Below are positions 48,402-60,444 of a stretch of 64,000 bases of DNA, piece after piece (positions within the stretch are counted from its first letter, which is position 1; every line of letters starts with the position of its first letter). This stretch comes from Chrysoporthe austroafricana. Taxonomy: Eukaryota > Ascomycota > Sordariomycetes > Diaporthales > Cryphonectriaceae. Made by a program: the position numbers and the translations under genes. The notes below the pieces were generated by a model. That model was not told where the DNA came from. It did no database searches and saw only the letters and a list, made by a program, of their open reading frames with translations. The DNA lies in NCBI GenBank assembly GCA_001051155.2, contig JYIP02000009.1, forward strand, positions 1 through 64,000. The letters run 5' to 3'.

Positions 48402-48917
48402 TTCTGTTGGAGGACTCAGCACTGGTTATCGTTTAGAAATGAGGTGAAACTCACATTTGCGGTTCATATGCACAGCGTCATTTTCCTTATTGTCCTCTCT
48501 TGCCTCCTCGAGGAGCTTGTCGATTCCTCTTTGCTTCAGGGCAACCTGTAACTCATCAGCAAGGAATCTCCGAGGTTTTTAAGAGTGTAGGAGTCCATGG
48601 TAGCAGCTGCTACCCCTCCTCCCCGATCACCTCACAAGGGGTCGCACTTTCAGACACTTCTGGTACTCCTTGAAAAGGGCGGTACACTCATTATCGTCGG
48701 CCTTGCCCAGCCCCCTCAAGTATTCTGGACCTGGTAAGAACTTGAATTCTGGTCAAGAGAGCAGACATGCCTCCTCCCTCACCTACTTTCGCTGTACCAT
48801 TTCAAAAAGCATGTGTCATACTTCCTGACCCTTGCATTAGCACATGAGCCCAGCTGAGGAATGATAAGATACTCACTCCTTGACCTCATTGCATTCAGTC
48901 GCTAGAGAAGCAGACAT
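48402..48917 (-). CDS. MDM35: Mdm35 (TRIAP1 family), intermembrane-space twin CX9C protein
   Basis: Exons are 48917..48877, 48824..48787, 48724..48648, 48545..48455 and probably 48403..48402 (82 aa). Every junction is GT-AG and in frame. The protein starts MSASLATECNEVKEKYDTCF and continues KWYSEKYLRGLG, NECTALFKEYQKC and GIDKLLEEAREDNKEND. The two CX9C motifs (C-NEVKEKYDT-C and C-TALFKEYQK-C) and the KWYSEKYLRG block identify Mdm35. In yeast it pairs with Ups1 or Ups2 to shuttle phosphatidic acid or phosphatidylserine across the mitochondrial intermembrane space, and is imported through Mia40. The last splice would leave T|AA as the stop. Without it the frame adds nine residues and stops at 48426. 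RRP6 is divergent. Confidence 0.85.
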
Positions 48918-49410
48918 CTTGACTAATGAATTCCTTGAAAGTACCGGACCACAACCTAAGTTCAATTGCACCTTCTGACGCCTCAGTTCACGATCGACAC
49001 CTCTTAGGGGACGTCTCGTAAGACAGCGCACTTTCTGGGAGGCCAGTGAAGTCTTCTCGATAGCAATCAAGTGAGGTGGGAGAATGATGATGGTAATAGG
49101 CACAGGGTCGGTCTCAAGGTTGCCATGAGCTCATCACAACCCGGTGCACCCGCGATGTGAGGTCGAGGTCGAGGTGACAAAGAGCTATCTTATCGGGGTA
49201 CTTCTACTTGGCAGCCCCTGTTCTACCAGCCCAAAAACCGCCCATCTCAAGTACCGGCACCAACTCCCCTACTGCCTGCCGCCAAACAACCGCCGAATTT
49301 TCTATCTTGGAAATCCGATGGACACCATAACGTCTCTTTGAACCTTTCGTTCTTCGTTTCGATCCAAGCCGCTACTTGCTGGCGCATCTCTTCCCTTCTT
49401 ACCAACAGCC
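48918..49410. promoter_or_regulatory. Divergent promoter region MDM35 / RRP6
   Basis: Only 493 bp separate the two divergent start codons, so promoter elements are probably shared or interleaved. No TATA box is clear. Confidence 0.5.
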
Positions 49411-52003
49411 ATGGATTCCTCGCAGGACTTCAAGTCCTTGCAGGACAAGGTCCAGGCCGCTCTGATCTCGACTACCCGGACTGTCAATCAGATCGCAAGC
49501 GAGGATCTCAGCTTTCTGCGCACCGCGAACCCTTCCACTGGCGACCGCCTCGAGGAGCAATCGACCCGGCTGTTCGGCCTTTCTACCGATGTCATCAACA
49601 CCGCCGCCAAAGCGAACGGTCAGAGACCGGTCGGGGAGCTGGAAGATGCAGAGGACGTCGACATACAGTGGACTGGCATAGTGGATGTGATCGACGGCCT
49701 CCTCGAGAAGGGTGATATTTCTCTCGACGAGTACACGGGCCGGGTCAAGAGGAAGAGCGACTTCCCCGAGCCAGCGGGCCCATCAAAGAAGGCCAAGACG
49801 ACGGATCGTTACGAGCCCAATTGGCGACGTGCCAACGTTGTCAAGCCCCAGAATGCATTCGAGAAGAAGGTCGACAACTTCGCGACCGGGCCTTGGAAAC
49901 CTCTCCTGACGAGCAAGCCCCATGCAACGGTACCCTTAGAGGACAGCCTTGACGTCTTCGTTGACGACAATGGACAAGAACAGTACGAGTCTCATTTTCT
50001 TCCCCCATGGAGATCAGGTGGAGCGGCCGGCCCTTAACCGAATGCTCTACGGGGTCCGGAATTCGAACAAAGAACTCTGCGCGCAATACTGACAATAGAT
50101 CTAGATTTAAGCATCCATATGAAACAGAAATTCTTAACCTCGAATACCCCAGGAGCACCTATGAGAAGCGCGACCCCATCCCGTACCAGCCGATCGAGAC
50201 GACGTCTCCTATATGGGTCGACACCTACGAGGGCGTTCTTGAGATGCTGGAAGAGCTCAAACAGGCAAGCGAGATCGCGGTTGATTTGGAGCACCATGAT
50301 CTCCGCACCTACCACGGCCTACTGTCTCTCATGCAGATCAGCACTCGGCACAAGGATTGGGTCATCGACACGCTGCGACCGTGGCGACATAAGCTGCAGG
50401 TTCTCAACGAGGTCTTTGCAGACCCCAAGATTCTCAAGGTCTTCCACGGTGCTTTTATGGATATAATATGGCTGCAGAGAGATCTGGGCCTGTACGTCGT
50501 TGGCCTCTTCGATACCTACCACGCTAGTGTTGCGCTCAACTACCCTCAGAGGAGTCTGGCGTACCTTCTTAAGACTTTTGTGGATTTCAATGCGGACAAA
50601 AAGTATCAGATGGCAGATTGGAGACTACGGTAAGCACTTTCACGGATCATCTCACAGCTCACTGTACTAATGAGTACAGACCATTGATCGACGACATGCT
50701 CTACTACGCCCGGTGCGACACCCACTATCTTCTCTACGTTTACGACCTCATACGAAACGAGCTCGTCGAGAAATCCGATCCCAGTGATCCAGAGAAGAGC
50801 CTGATCGAATTCACTCTTCGGAGGTCCAAGGAGACATCCCTCGACAGGTACAGCAGCTGGGGCCCCGATCCTGTCACGGGCGAGGGGCCCAGAGGCTGGG
50901 CCAACAGCCTACAAAAGAGCTTCACTAGACTCGACGGTCCCCAGTTCGCCGTCTACCGTGCGGTCCACAAGTGGCGCGACGACTTGGCTCGACAGGAAGA
51001 CGAGAGCCCCATATTCATTATGCCGCAACAGGTACTGATGGAGATCGCAAAGCTCCTGCCGGGCGATCCCAAAGCTCTGTGGAGTATTCTGGGCGGGAAA
51101 TGCGCCACAAAGGTGCAGCAGTCGCTCGATGAGCTGTTCAATCTAGTCACGAAGGCGAAGGAGGCCGGCGCGAACGGTCCCAGCTCGACTGAGCACTTTA
51201 GGGCCGGTCTCGAGGACAATACGGTGGCAGCTATTGCACAGAGAGAGTTTGGGAAGAAGGAGAGGCCCGAACTAGACCTTCCGCCAATCGACCAGCTTCG
51301 GAGCCAGAAGTCCCAGCTTTTCGGTTCCATGCCCGTCAGCAGTCTCTGGGAGCATCCCGTGAAGCCTGTGAAGGATACTAGCAGCAAGTTGATCCCCTTA
51401 CCTTGGACATCTTTCGTCCAGGATGCGGCTGCCTCTGCTGCCCAACAGGAAGCCAATGCGAAAGTCCAAAAGGACTCTGCAGACATGATACCCCTTGTGG
51501 ATCGACCAGCACCGTCGGTCAAGAAGGAGCCGGTAGTGGACGACACCGAGTTCACGCTGCGTCAAGGACGGAAGCGCAAGCTCGAGGATGTCCAAGCCGA
51601 AGAGCCTGACTCGGAAGAGGAAGGCGGTGCGCCCATTGAGTCCCACGACATGATCTCTCTCAACGTGGAGGAGGACCCGGCTGAGCGTAAGGCACGAAAG
51701 AAAGCCGAGAGGAAAGCTAGAAAGAACGCAGCGAAGGCCATTAAACTTCAAGCCAAGGCCGACAAGCCGAAACCGAGCGTTATGACAGCGCGCACGGACT
51801 ACGTCGACGAAGACGATGCTCCGTTCGACTATAGCACTGCGCAGTCTGTCCTGCACGCCCAGAGGGTCGTGATGAACAATAGCGAGGACAAGGGCAAAAA
51901 GGCCTTTGACCCATACGCTGCGCGCATGACTGCGGAGGGTCCCAAGCCAGCAAGACGCATGCACTCAGAAAGACCGGGCAAGACTGCTACTTTCAAGAAA
52001 TAA
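49411..52003 (+). CDS. RRP6: Nuclear exosome 3'-5' exoribonuclease Rrp6
   Basis: Exons are 49411..49982, 50105..50629 and 50680..52003 (806 aa). The N-terminal PMC2NT-type region (about 1-110) precedes the DEDD-Y exonuclease domain. Exo I is VDLEHHD, Exo II is FHGAFMDIIWLQRDLGLYV, and Exo III is YYARCDTHYLL with the tyrosine and aspartate of the DEDDy class. An HRDC domain follows (KWRDDLARQEDESPIFIMPQ, LLPGDPKALWSI). The C-terminal ~300 residues are charged, with a nuclear-localisation-like ERKARKKAERKARK run. Rrp6 is the nucleus-specific catalytic subunit of the RNA exosome, trimming rRNA and snoRNA precursors and destroying aberrant transcripts. Length and order match other fungal Rrp6 proteins. 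It shares a short divergent intergenic region with MDM35. Confidence 0.94.
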
Positions 52004-52883
52004 GCTCCTCTACAGCTCTGCTCTAGCAATGTCCACGCCTTTTCTTCTCCGTCTAGCAACATGGTAGGGACATGACGGCATGATGTCATGTCAAGAACTG
52101 GAAACCAGCTGGGTAGAGATGATGGTTGCCGGTGGGTGATGCGACGCTTGCTGCAGCGGAGAGATGGTGTGTAAGTTAAGGATGCTCACTGGATGCCGCG
52201 ACAGGAGGGATATGCGTCAGGTCCCTTGCGAACAGCGTCCCGCGCGGACGTCAGATACCCAACAATGATGACGGTTACAAGCTGCAGCCGTCTCTACATG
52301 GAGACCTGGACCCTCAAGCCGAGGCACAGATACTGAGAACAACCTGAGGGCACAAAATGCACATACCCAGAATCAATAAATACTTACTCAAACCTGGGCC
52401 ATACAAAATCTTACCGTAGTGCGGCAAGAGTTACTAATGCTCCGGAAACTCCGCCGTTGCGTAGCGCGCATTTGCGAGAGCATACGTATGGTCAGCGGCG
52501 AGCGGCAACGGATCGCCGTAATACCTAGCGGGTTGTGTTTTCGGGCTTCACGCCCGGAGATCTTGACGATCCTGATTCTTTAGAGGATGTGGGCTTTCCA
52601 ACGGAAGTGTCAAATGGCTGCAATTGAAAATATACGAATATATAAGTTTGTTGATAGCTCAATCCGTCCTCCCGGGCTGTTCGCCCTAGTCTCAACGAAT
52701 CCTCCCGAATCTTCTCTCGAGACCCGCCATCCTTCATCCATCCGCCCACTCAGTAAAGAGACCCCTTGAATTTATCCTATCATAACCCTTCTAGGACATA
52801 GCCCTCGTCTCTGGAATCTGCCCCCCCCCCTCTTCTTTCTCCCCCTGATAGTGCCCTCTTCTCCACCAGACCTACCGCTTGAG
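52004..52883. other. Intergenic region, no gene seen
   Basis: This 0.88 kb lies between RRP6 and the 2-hydroxyacid dehydrogenase gene, both plus strand. C-rich DNA at 52821-52840 lies just before the dehydrogenase start. No gene or named site is seen. Confidence 0.4.
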
Positions 52884-54478
52884 ATGCCACCAGAAGCCAC
52901 CCTTCGTCCCAAACAGCTCCCCACGGAGACCCACGAGGTCATCGCGGTCCTTGAGACGATCCACGTCCCGTGGGACGACGAGGCCGTCGACCTCAGCCCC
53001 AAGACGTACGAGGCCCTCGTGTACCGCAACACGCACGCGGACAAGGATGACGTCGTGGCGCGGATCCGGGACGCCAGCGTCGTGGTGGGCACGGTCTGCC
53101 GGCTGACGGGGGAGGTGCTGGACCAGGCGCCGTACCTGTGAGTCCCAGTCTTGTTCTTAGAGGTTCGTTCGTTCGTTGCATGCGAGAAAGGTTTGCTACG
53201 GGGCGCGGATCGCGCGGTGATGGTTTGGGGGGGGGAGGGGTGAGAAGAAGAGGGAGGTGAGGAGGCCGGACGAGAAGGACCTACCTACCTACCTACCTAC
53301 CTACCTACCTACCTACCTACCTACCTACCTACCTACCTACCTACCTACCTACCTACCTACCTACCTACCTACCTACCTTGGACGGATGGATGGCTGATGA
53401 GCCGGCTGCGCGGTGGCCCCCCGTAGGAAATGCATCATCACCCACGCCGTCGGGACTGACCACATCGATCTCGAGTACTGCCGCCGGCGGAACATCCAGG
53501 TGATGCACAGCACGAACTGCAACACCGAGACCGTCGCCGAGCACGCGATCGCCCTGGTATGTGTACCCCTCGCCCTCATCGAGGGGTCTTTCCCTCTCAC
53601 CCTCAGCCTCCCCATGGCGGAGGAGCCCGCTCACACCCGGAGGGGGGAGGGTAGGAGGGTATTGGACGGGCTGATGCTGACAACGCCTCCCACCCCCGCA
53701 GTACTTCGCAACCCGTCGCGGCGTCGTTAAGATCCACAACAGCCTGGTGCCGTCGAGCCCCGGCCGGCCCAACGAGTGGAAGGCGAAGGGCTCCCTGGGC
53801 GCCGGCCTGCGCGACGCCACGGGCGCGCTGCCGCGGACGTGTGCCCAGGAGACCGCGGCGATCATCGGGTACGGCGCGGTGGGCAGGCACATTGCGCGGC
53901 TGTGCGCGGCGCTGGGGATGAAGGTCGTCATATCCGACCGCCCGGGGGCAGCGGCGGCGGCGGCCGCCTCCTCCTCATCCCCCTCCTCATTATCATCACC
54001 ACCACCACCAGCAGCGGCGGCGGCACCGAACGGCACGCCGCCGCGCCTGCCCTTCGCGGAGGTCCTGAGGACAGCGAGCGTGCTCTTCCTCTCGCTGCCC
54101 CGGACCCCGTCGACGGCGAACCTCCTCTCCGGCCCGCAGTTGTCCCTGCTCTCCCCACACGCAGTGGTCGTCAACGTCTCCCGCGGCGGCATCGTCGACG
54201 AGCCCGCCATGCTCTCCGCCCTCGCGGCGCGCCGGATCTTCGGCTACGGCACTGACGTCTTCGCTGTGGAACCTGCAGGGAGCGAGGAGGACAGTGTCCT
54301 GCTCGGCGCCCACGAGGGGGATGAGGGGGGGAGGCTGAACCTGGTCATGACGGCCCATATGGCGTGGATGAGCGAGACCACCATCCGGAACCAGGTGAGA
54401 GCGCTCGGGGAGAACCTGAGGGCCTATGCCGAGGGGGACGAGGCGTGGGGGGACATTGTCGTGCCTAGGAGGCGGTAG
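52884..54478 (+). CDS. D-isomer-specific 2-hydroxyacid dehydrogenase
   Basis: Exons are 52884..53137, 53427..53556 and 53702..54478 (386 aa). The NAD-binding glycine motif is AAIIGYGAVGRHIA. The catalytic arginine lies in VNVSRGGIVDE, the glutamate in TDVFAVEP, and the histidine in LVMTAHMAW. This is the Arg/Glu/His triad of the family, which reduces 2-keto acids to D-2-hydroxyacids with NAD(P)H. CIITHAVGTDHIDLEYCRRR and TNCNTETVAEHAI are typical substrate-domain blocks. Unusual is an Ala/Ser/Pro-rich insertion of about 35 residues after ISDRPG in the nucleotide-binding domain, coded by simple-sequence DNA. The 289-nt first intron is almost half occupied by a CTAC microsatellite. The substrate is unknown. 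Confidence 0.87.
53281..53378. repeat. (CTAC)24 microsatellite inside an intron
   Basis: About 24.5 perfect CTAC units lie in the first intron of the 2-hydroxyacid dehydrogenase gene, roughly 50 bp before the 3' splice site. Confidence 0.95.
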
Positions 54479-55198
54479 GGGATGATGTTGACTGAGGTCG
54501 GCTCGCGCGGGGGGCGACCGTGACTCGTTGTCCAAGGACAGATGGTTTGGGAGAAGCTTTCCTACTGCTAGGGTTGGGATAAGGTTACTACTATATGCGG
54601 GAGAGGCGGTGAAAAGCTTGTATCGCACAGCAAGTTAGGCGCGCTTCGGCGGGATTGTCAAGAGGCATCATAAAGGTGTACAGGGCAGATGAGAGCCGAG
54701 AGCCTTTTGCATATCACGGCGCGGTCATATTTGAATAGAAAGATGCATAGACATCACTTCAAGACTAATATAGTCATTTCATTTCCAAGTATCTAGGATA
54801 CACACAGTCGACCGAGCAGAGGTCATGCCCATATCCTCAAGCCGCGTTGAAGCGGTTCATGCAGCCCGGAAGAAAGCCCACACCCGAAGGTGTCTTGCAA
54901 CGCCTGATGAAATGCAATGCAACGACGGCCTTCCTCCCTCCTTTGGTACTGTTTCACTTTGTAAGTTGCCAAAAACCTCGCCCTTGCTCCGTGACTCGCC
55001 GAAGAAGAAAAAAAAAGAAAAGATCAGGCTGTGGAAGCCTGTGGATATCATCTTTATCCGTCCAATGACTTTTGCTGTTGAATAACGCCAGTCCCAATTT
55101 TTTTTGTATTTCCGATCATCGCCTCGATGGGCTTCCCATCATACATCTCCCACGGCCCCATCCCCTCACTGCGTCCCCGGGAATATGCTCATGCAGGC
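54479..55198. other. Convergent intergenic region
   Basis: This 0.72 kb lies between the 3' ends of the dehydrogenase gene (+) and the SHMT gene (-). An A-rich run lies at 55001-55022. No gene is seen. Confidence 0.45.
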
Positions 55199-56848
55199 TT
55201 AGATGCCAGCATCCATGCGCCATCCCTCGACCGGCAGAGGGAAGGTGGTGGACCACTCCTTGACCTCCTTCTTGAGGGCGTTGATCTTCTCGACCTCGCC
55301 GCTCTGGATCTTGGCCTTGAAGTCCTTCAGCTTGTTCGCCTCCTTGGGCAGGCTGGCCTGCACCTCCTTGCAAATCTTGATCGCCTCGATGATGTAGCCG
55401 GCGACACGCTCGAAGTCGGCGGTGCCGAAGCCACGAGAGGTCATGGCCGGGGTGCCGATGCGGATACCGCACGGCGTCAGCGCGGACTTGTCACCGGGGA
55501 TGGCGTTCTTGTTGCACGCGATGTTCATGTGCTCCAGCACGATCTCGACGCGGGCGCCGTCCAGCGAGAACGGCCGCAGGTCGAGCAGGACCATGTGGGA
55601 GTCCGTGCCGCCGGACACGAGCGTGTGGCCCATGGACTTGAACTTGTTCTCGAGCGCCTTCGCGTTGTCGACAACCTGCTGCTGGTACGCCTTGAACTCG
55701 GGCGTGTGGGCCTGCTTCAGGGCGACCGCCAGCGCGGTGATGGTGTGGTTGTGGGGACCGCCCTGGTGGCCGGGGAACACGGAGAAGTTGATGGGGTCCT
55801 CGAGGTCGTACAGGACCTCCTTGCCCGTCTTGGGGTTGACGGAGCGCACGCCCTTGCGGTAGAAGATCATGGCGCCACGGGGTCCTCGGAGGGACTTGTG
55901 GGTGGTGGTGGTGACGACGTCGGCGTACTCGAAGGGCGAGGGGATCACGCCGGATGCGACGAGACCCGAGATGTGGGCAATATCGACGACCAGGTACGCA
56001 CCGACGCTGTCGGCGATCTTGCGCATGCGCGCGTAGTCGATCAGGCGGCAGTAAGCGGAGGTACCAGCGACGAGGATCTTGGGGCGGTAGATGCCGGCGT
56101 TCTTCTCGAGGGTGTCGTAGTCGATGATGCCGGTCTCGATGTCAACACGGTAAGGCATGGTCTCGAAGTAGGTAGACACGGCAGAGATCCTGAAGACGCG
56201 GCCAATTAGCTACAGTGCTCACCGGCAAGATGGGGTGGAAGGAGCGCACTTCTTGGAGGGGGTCTGGTAGCCGTGGCTCAAGTGACCTCCATGAGGAAGA
56301 TCCAGGCCCATCAGACGACCATGAGGAGGCATCAGAGCCTGGTAGACCTGCAGGTTGGCAGGGCTGCCAGACAGAGTCTGGACGTTGACACCCCACTTCT
56401 CTGAGTCGAGGTTGAAGGCCTCGAGGGCACGCTTCTGGCAGAGAAGCTCGATCTGGTCGATGTGCTCGTTGCCACCGTAGTACCGCGCACCGGGCTGGCC
56501 CTCGGAGTACTTGTTGGACATGGGAGAACCAAGCGCGTCGAAGACAGCGCGGGAGGTGACATTCTCGGAGGCGATGAGGATGATGGACTCCCTCTGGCGC
56601 TGGATCTCGTTGCTCTGAAGACAAACGTGTCAGAGACCATGCAGACGTGGCTGTTCGCGTTAAGACATAGAGCATACCATGATCTGGGCGACCTCAGGGT
56701 CGCTGTCCCGGAGAGACTTCTCCAGCATCTATAGACTAGTCAGTAGGTGTCTTCCACAGCTTGGCTGCGGTGGCGTCGCGGGGTCAAGAGGGAGACTTGC
56801 GTCCTTGTGACCCTGGGACAGGGCGTACGAGTGCCCGCTGCTAGCCAT
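55199..56848 (-). CDS. SHMT: Serine hydroxymethyltransferase, cytosolic type
   Basis: Exons are 56848..56801, 56728..56678, 56614..56250 and 56189..55199 (484 aa). It starts [20 protein letters not shown], with no mitochondrial presequence, so it is the cytosolic isozyme. Family blocks are [61 protein letters not shown] (the lysine binds pyridoxal phosphate) and [13 protein letters not shown]. The enzyme interconverts serine plus tetrahydrofolate with glycine plus methylene-tetrahydrofolate, feeding one-carbon metabolism. Exon 1 joins exon 2 in frame only with a GC donor (GAC|GCAAGT), which gives the family-typical HK-x-MLE junction. A partial Gcn4/Cpc1-like TGACTC core lies about 300 bp upstream (57148-57153, minus), a weak hint of amino-acid control. 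Confidence 0.94.
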
Positions 56849-57583
56849 TGTGGTATTTCTTCGCGTTGTATTTTGGTTGCACGAGAGCTTGAGGAGACGT
56901 GAGAGAGTTTGACCAGTCGTGGCGAGGAAAAGACAAATATAAAGGGCCCGAGCAAGCTTGAGGGAGTGAGTGGGCGAACGTTAAGTCGCCGATCCGGGGC
57001 GAAAAAATTCCAGTGGGCGCGCGGGGCGCTAATGGACGTGGCGGGGTTCCCTGGGGCGCTCGATCGGACACTTCAAGGGGCAGCTTAGCTTGGCTGAGCG
57101 AACTTCGGAGGTATTGTCATCATAAGTCGTACGTAAGAGCGGTCAAAGAGTCATACTTGTCGTTGACTTTGCTGTTTAGTAGGCGAAACGAAGCTTATTC
57201 CTGGGACTGGGTTCGAGCGCTCTGCTCACAATCCAAAGCAAACGTATTGAGGAAACCACGGCGTGTCAATTGCTCCGGCCAGCCTCTTCTTCACCTCACT
57301 GATGCACGATGGAAGAACTCAGGGGCGCTGTCAAGCCATCGTGTCTTGGCCTATGTCTCCTATGCAACTGATGCACTCCCGAAACTACCATACATTCATT
57401 CTGTGACCACACCAAAGACGAAACTAAAGAAAAACCCATGACGTGGGGAATTGAGGCAGAACACCTCCAATAAGGCCCTATTAGTGTACGACGGGACCCA
57501 GTGAAGCCCCCCGAAATGTCCAGTCTTAACCTATTGTGATCTTACAGACGTCCACACGAGCCCATGGCGACGGTGATGCTTCC
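56849..57583. other. Intergenic region upstream of SHMT
   Basis: This 0.73 kb holds the SHMT promoter and the 3' end of PEP4. An AT-rich TATA-like element (56936-56943) lies about 90 bp before the SHMT start. No gene is seen. Confidence 0.4.
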
Positions 57584-59119
<1,536 letters not shown>

Positions 59120-60444
59120 GATGGGCAGCTGTGGACTCTCGAGAACGGAAGGGAAACAGAAATGAGAGTCGCCGGGTTGGAGGTTGATGGGGGTTGATGG
59201 GGAAGGGAAGAACTAAGGGAAAGCAGGAAGGGACTGCTGTGGTTAAATGGGTAGATAGTGATGAGTTGTTGAAGGTTCAGGGAGCGATGAGGGACTGGGG
59301 AAGCTCCAGTGCAGCGTTGACGGTTGAGGTGGGTGGTTGGTCAAGTGCTCACCTGCGACGAGCAACCCCGGGAGGTGCGCTACGTCAGTCCCCGGTCGAC
59401 AAGCTCATGCAGGCACACCTCATGATTACTGGGGTAATTGACATGGGCCCGCCAGCGTGCGATGTACTACTGCCTGGGCTATTCTCTCCGCGATAAGGCA
59501 GTCCGTCCGGCTTACGAGGCACTCTTCTTCAGCACCCCGCGGCGGTACGTACCTCGTGCTACAGCGGACGCCCAGCTGTACCCAGGCGCTGCGAGCGCTC
59601 TACAGCGCATCCCGCGCGGGCAGCGCAGGCAATCTTGGAGGCGCACGGCCAGTAAGACGGGCGGCGCTACTACCCGTTCCGCCTGGACAGGGGTCCTGAA
59701 TCACCCCCCCGAACGGGCTGCAGCCGTGCTTGGCCACTGACCAGCCACCAGCCTGCGCTGCCTCCTCGACACAATAGATGGCTTTGCCATGTTTGCCGCA
59801 GCCGAGGCCGATGACTAAGGATCGGAAATGAGGCACCTCGGTTTCAGCGCCTTGCATTAACCCACTGATCATCTGCCATGAGATACTACATAGCACTATA
59901 GGACAGCCCCCGTATGGTGCACAGCAGGCTGTCACAGGGACATATAACTCGATGGGTGGTGGGCCGCGCTGCTTCGGCCAAACCCGCTGTGTCACCCATC
60001 CTCGGTGTGTGGGTGTCTACCGCGATGGCAATGCTGCCGCCGGACAGTCAGTAACCATTGATAAGGCGCCCTGCCTTGACCTCAGATCCTTAAATATCCA
60101 GCACGTGATGGATCCGACCTGGCGAGCCGTCGCATTTCGTCCGGTAAACTCAGGGCGCTAGAACACGACGTCATTGCCCAGATGATGACCCGGGGGCCCG
60201 ACTCGGAAATGAGGTGCGTGCGTTCTCGCTGATGATCAGGTCTCGTCGTACCTCTTGGTCAGTAGCCGGCAGCAGGTAGCATACTTTGTGCACCCGATAT
60301 GCGGATCCTCCGCCCGTCGAGAGCACGCAGGCCTGTACTTATTATTGTGGCAGTGCGCTCGCCTCCTCCGCTGGCCTGAACCTGACCGGATGGTCGGCAC
60401 CCTCTGCCGCATCGCCTCTCTCCTGCCACGCCTCCATGTTGGCT
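59120..60444. other. Intergenic region upstream of PEP4
   Basis: This 1.3 kb contains the PEP4 promoter and the 3' end of the next minus-strand gene. Open frames have no family signature. No repeat or RNA gene is recognised. Confidence 0.4.

Noticed and set aside
48426..48454. MDM35 ending without the last splice (nine extra residues)
   Set aside because: Possible, but the spliced form ends like known family members and uses a good GTGAGT ... CAG pair, so it was preferred. Kept as the alternative in the MDM35 entry.
53281..53378. CRISPR-like or telomere-like repeat array
   Set aside because: It is a simple tetranucleotide without spacers and is not TTAGGG. Telomeric or CRISPR origin is excluded.
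55127..56209. 360-codon frame opposite SHMT
   Set aside because: Antisense shadow of the highly conserved SHMT exon.
57207..57218. GGGTTCGAGCGC resembling a tRNA B box
   Set aside because: Flanking bases do not form a cloverleaf in either orientation.
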